This document shows, in pieces, positions 57,321 to 64,000 of a stretch of DNA of 64,000 bases. Origin of the DNA: Cohnella mopanensis. GTDB lineage: Bacteria > Bacillota > Bacilli > Paenibacillales > Paenibacillaceae. The notes beneath the pieces are model-generated. The model was not told the origin of the DNA. It saw only the letters and a list, made by a program, of their open reading frames with translations, and did no database searches. Location of the stretch: contig NZ_JAKRWM010000010.1 in NCBI RefSeq assembly GCF_022352055.1, positions 364,946 to 428,945 on the forward strand, written 5' to 3'. The position numbers were made by a program, and so were the translations under genes. Each line of letters begins with the position of its first letter. Position 1 is the stretch's first letter.

Positions 57321-58349
57321 TCAATGACTTGCCTCGGCGTGTTGATGCTTGGCGTTCGCCCGGTACTGTCCTGGAGTTAACCCCGTCCATTTTTTAAAAG
57401 CGCTCTGAAATGCGCTGGGTTCGGAAAAATGCAGCACGTAGGCGATCTCTCCGACAGAATATTCTTTTTTCTTCAGATAGCCCATCGCCATTTCCTTGCG
57501 TACGCGCGTAGCCAAGTCGATATAGGTCGTGTCCTCTTCCTTTAATCTATTCTGAATCGTTCTCGTGCTCATCCCGAACGATTCGGCCGTTTGCTGTAAG
57601 GTAGGCAAGAAGGAAGGTAAGCATTGCTTCAGCCACCGTACGACCTGATCCGAGAAATCGCTCTCCCGGGTCAAACCCATCTTCGTCTCTTGAGCAATCG
57701 CCTCGAACACGCCCAACAGCTTCGGATCGGAATACATAACGGGGTAGTTCAGCACGTCCTTGCTCATGCGCAAGTGATTCTCATCCCCGCCGAACCGGGG
57801 AACCGTTCCGAATGCCTCCGCGTAGGGGGTAGTATCGACTGGCGCGTCATGCGTGAATCGAACCTCATGCAGGGGAACGGTTCTGTTGCTAAGCCTCATC
57901 ATTATCCGACACAACGAACTTGCCATATCCTCTACGCAATGGCGGGACATTCGTCCGGGATGCTGCAAGAACATCCGGATCACAATATCCTCGCCTCTAG
58001 CTTCCCAATCCAGGTTAAATCCGCTGCACAGAATCACATTGTATCTCTGATAAGCTGCCAGCGCGTCGGCAATCGTACCGGAGTGCAGCATCACGTAGCC
58101 AAGAATGCCCATGTCGGCGAACTCCGTAATCTGGCCTTGGCGCAAACCGAAATGCTCATCTTGCGTGAAGGTCGCTGCCGCGATCATTAACCTCTCCAAT
58201 TGCTCTCCTGTTATACGTGCCTCGACGTCCTGCAGCAGGCTCGAATCGAAAGAAGCGTATCGGAAGTACTGTTCCACATCATAGCCTTTATGAACGATGG
58301 ACTTCATGATTGGATAAACCATGGAGATGGCGATTCCTTGGTTCGTCAA
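57321..58349 (-). CDS. AraC family regulator with arabinose-binding-type N-terminal domain
   Basis: Regulator of 342 residues from a TTG at 58349, chosen because AAAGGAGGAGAAGGAG directly precedes it; an earlier in-frame start would add 17 residues. The N-terminal region resembles the OruR/AraC effector domain (GYDVEQYFRYASFDSSLLQD, FADMGILGYVMLHSGTIADA, RYNVILCSGFNLDWEARGED). A C-terminal helix-turn-helix follows (AESFGMSTRTIQNRLKEEDT, AYVLHFSEPSAFQSAFKKWT). It is divergent from a quinone reductase gene and may control it. Confidence 0.9.
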   Translation of the reverse strand: MTNQGIAISMVYPIMKSIVHKGYDVEQYFRYASFDSSLLQDVEARITGEQLERLMIAAATFTQDEHFGLRQGQITEFADMGILGYVMLHSGTIADALAAYQRYNVILCSGFNLDWEARGEDIVIRMFLQHPGRMSRHCVEDMASSLCRIMMRLSNRTVPLHEVRFTHDAPVDTTPYAEAFGTVPRFGGDENHLRMSKDVLNYPVMYSDPKLLGVFEAIAQETKMGLTRESDFSDQVVRWLKQCLPSFLPTLQQTAESFGMSTRTIQNRLKEEDTTYIDLATRVRKEMAMGYLKKKEYSVGEIAYVLHFSEPSAFQSAFKKWTGLTPGQYRANAKHQHAEASH

Positions 58350-58484
58350 CTCCTTCTCCTCCTTTGCGCGAATAAGCAACATCTGTGCGCGGTCGATCAT
58401 ACCTTTATGTTCAAAATCGCTCTATGCTGATAATAGTCTCGCACGAACATTTTATCACGGCTACGATCAGAGGAGGAACATGGA

Positions 58485-59069
58485 ATGAAATCAAATATAC
58501 TCGTTATTACCGGCCATCCCGATTCGCAAAGCTTCAGCTCGGCCCTATCCGACGCTTATCGGAAAGGGGCTACGGAGGATACTAAGGTTCAAATTCGGGA
58601 GATCGACCTCAGCAAGATCAACTTCGATCCGAACTTACGGTTCGGTTATCGCCAAAGAACGGAGCTGGAGGAAGATTTAAAGCAAGCACAGGAACTCATC
58701 CGCTGGGCCGACCACCTTGTCTTCGTCTATCCGACATGGTGGGGGGCGATGCCGGCTATTCTCAAGGGCTTCATCGACCGCGTCTTTTTGCCCGGATTCG
58801 CTTTCAAATACCGTGACAACTCCTCCCTTTGGGATAAACTCTTGAAGGGCAAGACCGCCCATCTCATCGTCACGTCGGACACCCCGTCCTGGTACAATAG
58901 GTTAATCTACAAGCGTGCGGGTCATAACGTCATGAAACGAAATATCCTTCAATTTTGCGGAATCACGCCCGTTCGTGTAACCGAGATCGGCCCGGTCAAG
59001 CCTTCATCAGAGCAATTGCGTGCCAAATGGCTGGATAAAGTGAAGCGGCTTGGTTCGAAACTGGCTTGA
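58485..59069 (+). CDS. NAD(P)H:quinone oxidoreductase, flavodoxin-like fold
   Basis: Soluble FAD- or FMN-dependent reductase of 194 residues. It has the N-terminal ILVITGHPDSQSFSSALSDA flavin-phosphate loop and the NQO/KefF-type segment VFVYPTWWGAMPAILKGF, followed by DRVFLPGFAFKY. Two-electron reduction of quinones or electrophiles is the usual role. AGGAGG precedes the ATG, and a strong hairpin follows the stop. Confidence 0.92.
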   Translation: MKSNILVITGHPDSQSFSSALSDAYRKGATEDTKVQIREIDLSKINFDPNLRFGYRQRTELEEDLKQAQELIRWADHLVFVYPTWWGAMPAILKGFIDRVFLPGFAFKYRDNSSLWDKLLKGKTAHLIVTSDTPSWYNRLIYKRAGHNVMKRNILQFCGITPVRVTEIGPVKPSSEQLRAKWLDKVKRLGSKLA

Positions 59070-59091
59070 AAATAATAAAACTTGGTACACA

Positions 59092-59131
59092 AATAAGAGC
59101 AGGAGAAATGAAAATTCTCCTGCTCTTATTT
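59092..59131. terminator. Terminator after the quinone reductase gene
   Basis: Perfect hairpin with arms AAATAAGAGCAGGAGAA and TTCTCCTGCTCTTATTT around a short loop; it also serves the convergent small ORF. Confidence 0.9.
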
Positions 59132-59149
59132 ATGTCTGTAGCGATTAAC

Positions 59150-59326
59150 TTAAAGAAATGACACTGCGGCACGATTCTGGTACTTAGCAAATTTAATAAT
59201 CGATTCGTATTGTGATTTCGCGATCCGACGTTGAGACATTGGCAATTGAGGGTTCTTCATAATCTCTGCCAACTTCTTGAGCTCCAGCATTTCCTCTGAA
59301 GTAACCTTTACGGATTTACGTACCAC
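59150..59326 (-). CDS. Small hypothetical protein, 58 residues
   Basis: Short open frame on the minus strand starting with GTG at 59326 behind GGAAGGAG, ending TAA at 59150. The product begins MVRKSVKVTSEEMLELKKLA, is Lys/Glu-rich, mostly helical by composition and ends KYQNRAAVSFL. I do not recognise a family. It lies 18 bp downstream of an unknown membrane protein gene, so they are probably co-transcribed. No signal or membrane segment is seen. Confidence 0.65.
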   Translation of the reverse strand: MVRKSVKVTSEEMLELKKLAEIMKNPQLPMSQRRIAKSQYESIIKFAKYQNRAAVSFL

Positions 59327-59344
59327 TAAACACTCTCCTTCCCG

Positions 59345-59818
59345 CTAATCCATCTCGTCTTTTCCAACAACCTCTTCGGGAACGGTTTTCGATAATTCTT
59401 CATTCGCCTTCCCCTTTAAGTAGGAAAGCCCCGCATATCCCGCCAATAGGGCACTACTAATGACTGCAAAATCATTATCTGTTTCTGCAAGAGCTAAAGC
59501 CGTTTTTGCCAAAACCCCCGTTCCAATCGCAATTAACAAATCCCCTAAAAACCCTAAATCAAAAAACACTCTTTTTGTCTCATTGCTTTTCTTTCTATAA
59601 CCTAGAATAAAAAAAATAAATCGGTAAATTCTTTGGAACCACGCTAACAAACGATTGTGCGACAATTCGATTTCGTTTACCTCATATTCTATAACGATCT
59701 TCGGTAACTCGACCGTACCGTTTTTTACAAAATGGCCAATTAATCCTCCGATAAGGCTCATAATAACGGGCAGACGAAACACTTCAATAAAACCTGAAAT
59801 GGTAGTCATGTCTGCCAT
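59345..59818 (-). CDS. Hypothetical membrane protein, 157 residues
   Basis: Not recognised. GGAGGG precedes the ATG. Hydrophobic segments lie at about residues 15-33 (FRLPVIMSLIGGLIGHFVK), 62-75 (YRFIFFILGY), 88-110 (FLGDLLIAIGTGVLAKTALA) and 117-133 (ISSALLAGYAGLSYL). The C-terminus is acidic (KTVPEEVVGKDEMD). Size, helix count and the partner small gene recall accessory or phage-associated membrane proteins, but no specific family can be claimed. Confidence 0.7.
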   Translation of the reverse strand: MADMTTISGFIEVFRLPVIMSLIGGLIGHFVKNGTVELPKIVIEYEVNEIELSHNRLLAWFQRIYRFIFFILGYRKKSNETKRVFFDLGFLGDLLIAIGTGVLAKTALALAETDNDFAVISSALLAGYAGLSYLKGKANEELSKTVPEEVVGKDEMD

Positions 59819-59850
59819 ATTAATCCCTCCATAGGATATGTCGAACTTAC

Positions 59851-59874
59851 AAAAAAAGACCCGACTATTGGGTC
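59851..59874 (-). terminator. Short terminator upstream of the hypothetical membrane gene
   Basis: GACCC-GACTATT-GGGTC hairpin followed by seven T residues on the minus strand. It stands in front of the membrane protein gene and not behind a gene, so it could be an attenuator or the end of a small RNA. Confidence 0.7.
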
Positions 59875-59979
59875 AGAAATATAAGGCTTGATTCAAATGG
59901 GACAAATTCTCGAAAAAAGTTCCTTATCAATTTATGTGTGACGGCGAAGAGATATTCCAGACGTTCAAATTTCACCATT

Positions 59980-60014
59980 CCAAAAAAATAAAAACAGCCC
60001 TATGCGGGCTGCTT
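59980..60014 (-). terminator. Terminator after the hypothetical 206-residue protein gene
   Basis: Compact hairpin AGCAGCCCGCATAGGGCTGT with U-rich tail on the minus strand, 9 bp past the stop. Confidence 0.85.
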
Positions 60015-60022
60015 AAAATCGA

Positions 60023-60643
60023 TTAATCCATTCCGTGTTCTTCACGGATTTTGTACATGCCTTGAAGGAGCAAGTCGGCAGGATCTCTATTCAGAAGTAA
60101 TTGCGTATACAACAGATGAAGAGGATAAGCACACACGTTATTGCCATCCCGTATTTCCGGAAACCCGGCTTCGAACACTGCCCCGTGCTCTTCGTTCCAG
60201 TCCAGTCCTGCATGCACTTGTTCCGGAGCGAATTCTTCCTGAACTGCCGCTATGCATTGCGGAACCAACACCTTGTCGATGATAGCTTTGGCCTCTTCTT
60301 CGCTTTCCGGTGGCTTGGGAAGCCCTCTTCCCCCTTCGGTCTTCATCAACTCGATGAAGAATGAAGCCATCCATTGCGCCGGATCGTTGCCCGACTGAAA
60401 CTTCGCGACCAACTCGCGGAGGAAAAAGCCGCAAGCATATCCGTTATCCGAATCATCCTTTACTTGAAAAACAAAAACCGGACCATAGATTTCTTGGTTC
60501 ATTACTCGAGCTTCGACGTTGTCGAAGTGCTGCCTTAAAGCAACAAGACCGTTATGATGGACAGCCTTCACAAGCTCGGCAAAATTCTCTTCGTTGGTTG
60601 CTTGGTTGTTTTCGATTTCTTCGTTTGTTGTCTCGTTGTTCAT
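60023..60643 (-). CDS. Hypothetical cytoplasmic protein, 206 residues
   Basis: Not recognised. The ATG at 60643 follows GGTGAAG; a GTG four codons earlier lacks a ribosome site. The N-terminal 20 residues are Asn/Glu/Thr-rich and low in complexity. The rest is a soluble, acidic domain with QEIYGPVFVFQVKDDSDNGY, FFLRELVAKFQSGNDPAQWM and ending DLLLQGMYKIREEHGMD. There is no membrane segment or signal. It is monocistronic and divergent from the aldolase gene. Function unknown. Confidence 0.75.
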   Translation of the reverse strand: MNNETTNEEIENNQATNEENFAELVKAVHHNGLVALRQHFDNVEARVMNQEIYGPVFVFQVKDDSDNGYACGFFLRELVAKFQSGNDPAQWMASFFIELMKTEGGRGLPKPPESEEEAKAIIDKVLVPQCIAAVQEEFAPEQVHAGLDWNEEHGAVFEAGFPEIRDGNNVCAYPLHLLYTQLLLNRDPADLLLQGMYKIREEHGMD

Positions 60644-60784
60644 CGTCTGCTTCACCCATTTACCATCATATCATTCGGCTGATTGAACAGTCTAGTCCAA
60701 GACAAACAAACTCCTGTTCCAATAAATAGCTGAAAGACACAGTCTAACTATGTATACAGTACTACAATGGTTTTTCAGTATAAG

Positions 60785-60793
60785 TGTTATAAT
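60785..60793 (+). promoter_or_regulatory. Extended -10 promoter of the aldolase gene
   Basis: TGTTATAAT is an extended -10 element (TGnTATAAT) 52 bp upstream of the start codon. No clear -35 is seen, which is acceptable for extended -10 promoters. Confidence 0.6.
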
Positions 60794-60844
60794 AAATAAG
60801 ATTCAAGATGTCATTCAGTCCATTAGAAGGAAGGAGAAACATCC

Positions 60845-61732
60845 ATGAATACGAAACAATTAGAAAAAATCCGTACGGGAAAAGGCTTTATCGCAGCCTT
60901 GGATCAAAGCGGCGGAAGTACGCCTAAGGCACTGCTGCAGTATGGCATTCAAGAAAACAGCTATTCCAATGAAGATGAGATGTATGCGCTAGTGCATGAG
61001 ATGAGAACGCGTATTATTAAAAGCTCCGCGTTTGACTCCCGGTACATTCTGGGCGCGATCTTATTCGAAAACACGATGGATCGTTCCATCGACGGGCAGC
61101 TTACCGCCGATTATCTTTGGAACGTGAAAGGTATCGTTCCTTTTCTGAAAGTCGATAAAGGGCTCGCCGACCTTGCCAACGGGGTTCAGCTCTTGAAGCC
61201 CATTTCCGGTTTGAACGACTTGCTTAAACGCGCGGTTGAACGAAACATATTCGGGACGAAGATGCGCTCGGTTATTAAGGAAGCGAATCCTTCCGGAATC
61301 AAACAAGTCGTCGAACAGCAGTTCGCCATCGGCAAACAGATTGCTGAGCTGGGGCTAGTCCCCATTATCGAACCGGAAGTCGATATTCACAGCGCGGATA
61401 AGGAAACTTCGGAGAAAATATTAAAAGACGAAATTTTCACTCATTTATCCACCCTCGACAAAGACGTAAGAGTCATGCTTAAACTTTCCATACCGACGGT
61501 AGACAATTTCTATAACGATTTAATGGATGACCCTCATGTTGTAAGAATTGTAGCTTTGTCGGGCGGTTATACGCAAGCGGAAGCCAATGAAAAACTGGCA
61601 CGTAATCACGGCTTGATCGCTAGTTTCTCGCGTGCCTTGTCGGAAGGACTCACCGCAGGACAGACGGACGATGAGTTTAACGCAATGCTATCCAGATCCA
61701 TTCAGGACATTTACGAAGCCTCCATTAAATAA
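60845..61732 (+). CDS. fda: Class I fructose-bisphosphate aldolase
   Basis: Glycolytic and gluconeogenic aldolase of 295 residues, of the class I type known from Staphylococcus carnosus. It uses a Schiff-base lysine, Lys213 in VMLKLSIPT, and not zinc. Typical segments are [19 protein letters not shown] at the N-terminus and KVDKGL with [10 protein letters not shown] in the middle. AAGGAGAAA precedes the ATG. It is monocistronic with its own promoter and terminator. Confidence 0.95.
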   Translation: MNTKQLEKIRTGKGFIAALDQSGGSTPKALLQYGIQENSYSNEDEMYALVHEMRTRIIKSSAFDSRYILGAILFENTMDRSIDGQLTADYLWNVKGIVPFLKVDKGLADLANGVQLLKPISGLNDLLKRAVERNIFGTKMRSVIKEANPSGIKQVVEQQFAIGKQIAELGLVPIIEPEVDIHSADKETSEKILKDEIFTHLSTLDKDVRVMLKLSIPTVDNFYNDLMDDPHVVRIVALSGGYTQAEANEKLARNHGLIASFSRALSEGLTAGQTDDEFNAMLSRSIQDIYEASIK

Positions 61733-61743
61733 TTCCGAAAATA

Positions 61744-61783
61744 AAAAACGACACCGAACTTGCCATAAGTTCGGTGTCGTTTC
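61744..61783. terminator. Bidirectional terminator
   Basis: Hairpin AAAACGACACCGAACTT/AAGTTCGGTGTCGTTT between the convergent aldolase and DrrB-like genes. Confidence 0.9.
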
Positions 61784-61816
61784 TTGTTTAATACGGAAGC
61801 TCGATCGCGGAAAGCA

Positions 61817-62632
61817 TTACGTCCGACGCATGTAAGCACGTACCGTTATAGGTGCGAAGATCGCCACGATAACAGCCGCCCCGATAAGCGAGATGCCAAG
61901 GTCCCATCCTACGGTACCCGAGTTGGCAAGATCCCGGACGGCAGTGACGAGATGCGAGATCGGATTGATGTTCACAAACCATTGAAGCCAATTAGGCATG
62001 GTGTCAACCGGAACGAACGCGTTGGATAGAAACGTGAGCGGAAACAGCACGATCATCGATATTCCCTGTACGCTTGAAGCGGTACGGGCGATCACGCCGA
62101 AGAACGCGAAAATCCAACTGATGGCCCAAGCACATACAATGACAAGCAGCGCTGCGATCGCGACGCTTCCCAGTCCGCCTTCCGGCCGATAACCCATAAT
62201 AAATCCCATCGTAAAAGTGAGTACGGTCGCAATGGTATAACGGACGGTGTCTGCCAACAAAGCCCCCGCCAACGGCGCAATGCGCGCGATAGGCAACGAC
62301 TTGAATCGGTCGAACACGCCTTTATCCATATCTTCCCGCAACTGGACGCCAGTAACGATGGAAGTCGTGATCACGGTCTGCACGAGAATTCCGGGAATGA
62401 TAACGGGCAAGTAGCTCGCCACGTCGCCGGAGATGGCACCTCCGAAAATATAAGTAAACATGAGGGTGAAAATAATAGGTTGGAGGGTCACGTCGAACAG
62501 TTGCTCCGGCGTGCGTCGAATTTTCAATAACCCTCGGTAGGCCATCGTCAACGAGTTGCGAACGGACTGGCCGAAGCTCGTGTGGTTCTTCAGTCGGCGC
62601 TCGGCGCCGGGTTTAATTGCAGTACTGTTCAT
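61817..62632 (-). CDS. DrrB-like ABC-2 permease
   Basis: Export permease of 271 residues with six membrane helices. It shows FTYIFGGAISGDVASYLPVI, PGILVQTVITTSIVTGVQL, DKGVFDRFKSLPIARIAPLA and VPVDTMPNWLQWFVNINPIS. Its start overlaps the ATPase stop by 4 bp. It is a second, separate DrrAB-type exporter; sequence blocks differ from the copy near 46.4 kb. Confidence 0.92.
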   Translation of the reverse strand: MNSTAIKPGAERRLKNHTSFGQSVRNSLTMAYRGLLKIRRTPEQLFDVTLQPIIFTLMFTYIFGGAISGDVASYLPVIIPGILVQTVITTSIVTGVQLREDMDKGVFDRFKSLPIARIAPLAGALLADTVRYTIATVLTFTMGFIMGYRPEGGLGSVAIAALLVIVCAWAISWIFAFFGVIARTASSVQGISMIVLFPLTFLSNAFVPVDTMPNWLQWFVNINPISHLVTAVRDLANSGTVGWDLGISLIGAAVIVAIFAPITVRAYMRRT

Positions 62633-63660
62633 ACTCTTGCCACCTCCGCTTTGTTTGATTCATCCGATGTCTGTGATGAGTTTTCTTTTACGCCATGGCC
62701 TGTGATCGTTAGAAACACCTCGTCGAGGGTCGGTTTCTGCACGCTTACCTCGTCCAAGCGAATTCCCGCCCCGCGTAGGGCGATTAGCAAGTCGGTAACA
62801 AGGTCTGCGTTAGCCATCGGTGCGGTAAGCTTGCCGGCTTCCGACGACAAGGTAGACTGGACTTTAAGTACTTGTTCTATCGTTCGACGGGTGGCCTCGA
62901 TGTCTTGCTGATTTTGGACTCTCAGATGCAATGACGAAGTGCCGACGGATGCTTTCAGTTCATCCACCGTTCCCTCGGCGACGACTCGGCCATGATCGAT
63001 AACCGCGATCCGGTCAGCCAGTTGATCAGCCTCATCAAGGTACTGCGTCGTTAATAGAACGGTAGAACCCGTCTTCACCAAACGACGGATCGTATCCCAC
63101 ATTTGTGCACGCGTGCGCGGGTCTAATCCGGTCGTCGGTTCGTCAAGGAAGATAAGCGGCGGTTGCGCAATGAGGCTTGCCGCCAGATCCAGCCGGCGTC
63201 GCATACCGCCGGAGAAGTTCTTGAGCGGCCGCTTCGCCGCCTCCGTCAAGCCGAATTCCTCCAGTAACTCACCTGCTTTCTTCTTAGCTTCCGTGCGCCC
63301 TAGCCCTAACAAGCGGGAAAAGATAATCAGGTTCTCTGTAGCGCTGAGCGACTCGTCGACGGATGCGTACTGACCGGTTACCCCGATCAATTGACGGACG
63401 ATCTGCGATTCCTTCACCACATCGTGTCCGAAAATTCTCGCCGTGCCCGCGTCCTGCCGAAGCAGGGTCGCCAGCATTCTGATGGTGGTCGTCTTGCCTG
63501 CTCCATTCGGACCAAGCACGCCGTAGATCGAACCCGTACGAACATTCAAGTCTACGCCATCCACCGCTCGATTGTCGCCGAACGATTTGACGAGGCCGCT
63601 AGCTTCAACTGCCCAATCGCCATTGTTTGGCTGCATTTTCTTTGTATTTATGCGATCCAT
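62629..63660 (-). CDS. DrrA-like ABC exporter ATP-binding protein
   Basis: ATPase of 343 residues with Walker A GPNGAGKTT (about residues 53-61), signature FSGGMRRRLDLAASL, Walker B IFLDEPTTGLDPRTRAQMW, and the DrrA C-terminal block (VQKPTLDEVFLTITGHGV). TAGGAGGAA precedes the ATG. A perfect 9-4-9 inverted repeat overlaps the ribosome site, so a repressor probably acts there, though no regulator gene is visible within the window edge. Confidence 0.94.
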   Translation of the reverse strand: MDRINTKKMQPNNGDWAVEASGLVKSFGDNRAVDGVDLNVRTGSIYGVLGPNGAGKTTTIRMLATLLRQDAGTARIFGHDVVKESQIVRQLIGVTGQYASVDESLSATENLIIFSRLLGLGRTEAKKKAGELLEEFGLTEAAKRPLKNFSGGMRRRLDLAASLIAQPPLIFLDEPTTGLDPRTRAQMWDTIRRLVKTGSTVLLTTQYLDEADQLADRIAVIDHGRVVAEGTVDELKASVGTSSLHLRVQNQQDIEATRRTIEQVLKVQSTLSSEAGKLTAPMANADLVTDLLIALRGAGIRLDEVSVQKPTLDEVFLTITGHGVKENSSQTSDESNKAEVARV

Positions 63661-63670
63661 TGCGATTCCT

Positions 63671-63692
63671 CCTAAGTAACTGATTACTTAGG
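63671..63692. promoter_or_regulatory. Inverted repeat overlapping the ribosome site of the second exporter
   Basis: Arms CCTAAGTAA and TTACTTAGG are exact complements around CTGA. The site overlaps the GGAGG of the ATPase gene, so bound protein or an RNA hairpin would block expression. Confidence 0.65.
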
Positions 63693-64000
63693 AATGTTAA
63701 AGCACTTATATGAACTGAATGTGAACGATGGAGGATGTATTTCTAATGCAATGTATTTTTCTCGAACCGGATGATGAGTCCAAAAGAGGCTGTCTCATAA
63801 GTCATTTCAATGACCGATGGCAAGTCCCTTGTCTTATTTCGTTATCGATTTTAGTTTTGGCCGGACATGTATCTCCTTCCGGTGGCTATTGCATTCATGA
63901 AATTTTGAATTTATAAACTCATAATGAGGAAATTTCACGACTGCAAAGGCCAACGCTCTGAATGGCCATTCACCTCTATATTGTCATAACCTTGTTGTAG
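63693..64000. other. Terminal stretch without a recognisable gene
   Basis: About 300 bp contain no credible coding frame. A 24-bp string at 63784-63807 (AAGAGGCTGTCTCATAAG and six further bases) exactly matches, in inverse orientation, positions 8631-8654. Otherwise nothing is recognised. Confidence 0.6.

Noticed and set aside
63728..63916. A 62-codon plus-strand frame near the right edge
   Set aside because: There is no family likeness, and it runs across the 24-bp dispersed string, so it is probably non-coding.

Overview
The window looks like a chromosomal segment of a Paenibacillaceae bacterium (Paenibacillus or Cohnella-like). The basis is family content: YesN/YesM two-component pairs beside carbohydrate ABC transporters that lack their own ATPase, a secreted GH74 xyloglucanase, a Bacillus megaterium-type anaerobic cobalamin operon, GGAGG ribosome sites and frequent intrinsic terminators. 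No rRNA, tRNA, CRISPR array, transposase or phage module was recognised.

Layout. 1-3.8 kb: a truncated sugar permease gene with its YesN/YesM regulators. 4-8.4 kb: a chemoreceptor and a secreted GH74 xyloglucanase. 8.7-14.5 kb: aldose epimerase, an alpha/beta hydrolase coupled to an M48 protease, a small L,D-transpeptidase, a glycosyltransferase and an aldo/keto reductase. 14.6-28.5 kb: a tightly packed minus-strand cobalamin (corrin ring) operon. In transcription order it runs riboswitch, terminator, a 35-copy array of 51-bp repeats, cbiH60, cbiX, cbiJ, cbiC, cbiD, cbiET, cbiL, cbiF, cbiG, cbiA and a nitroreductase; a [2Fe-2S] ferredoxin gene lies just upstream. 28.7-40.8 kb: RarD, a complete carbohydrate uptake locus (lipoprotein, YesN/YesM, two permeases), a GH3 glycosidase and a divergent LacI regulator. 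40.8-48 kb: DoxX and Rrf2 genes, a BcrAB-like exporter with its two-component system, and a DrrAB-like exporter with a TetR regulator. 48-52.3 kb: a Fur-controlled siderophore uptake locus. 52.4-59 kb: a VanRS-like pair with VanZ, a MocR regulator divergent from an EamA transporter, an AraC regulator and a quinone reductase. 59-64 kb: unknown small proteins, class I aldolase and a second DrrAB-like exporter.

Most unusual signal. 35 near-perfect 51-bp units lie in the untranslated leader between the cobalamin riboswitch/terminator and cbiH60. A second short array near 37.1 kb keeps the same roughly 20-bp core and the same 51-52-bp period, but its linker sequence is different. This conserved-core, fixed-period, exchangeable-linker layout is not explained by any gene here. 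A second oddity is an AraC-type regulator frame that runs without a stop codon through a perfect Fur box into a siderophore-binding lipoprotein gene.

All calls come from reading the sequence and from knowledge of the families; no database search was run.
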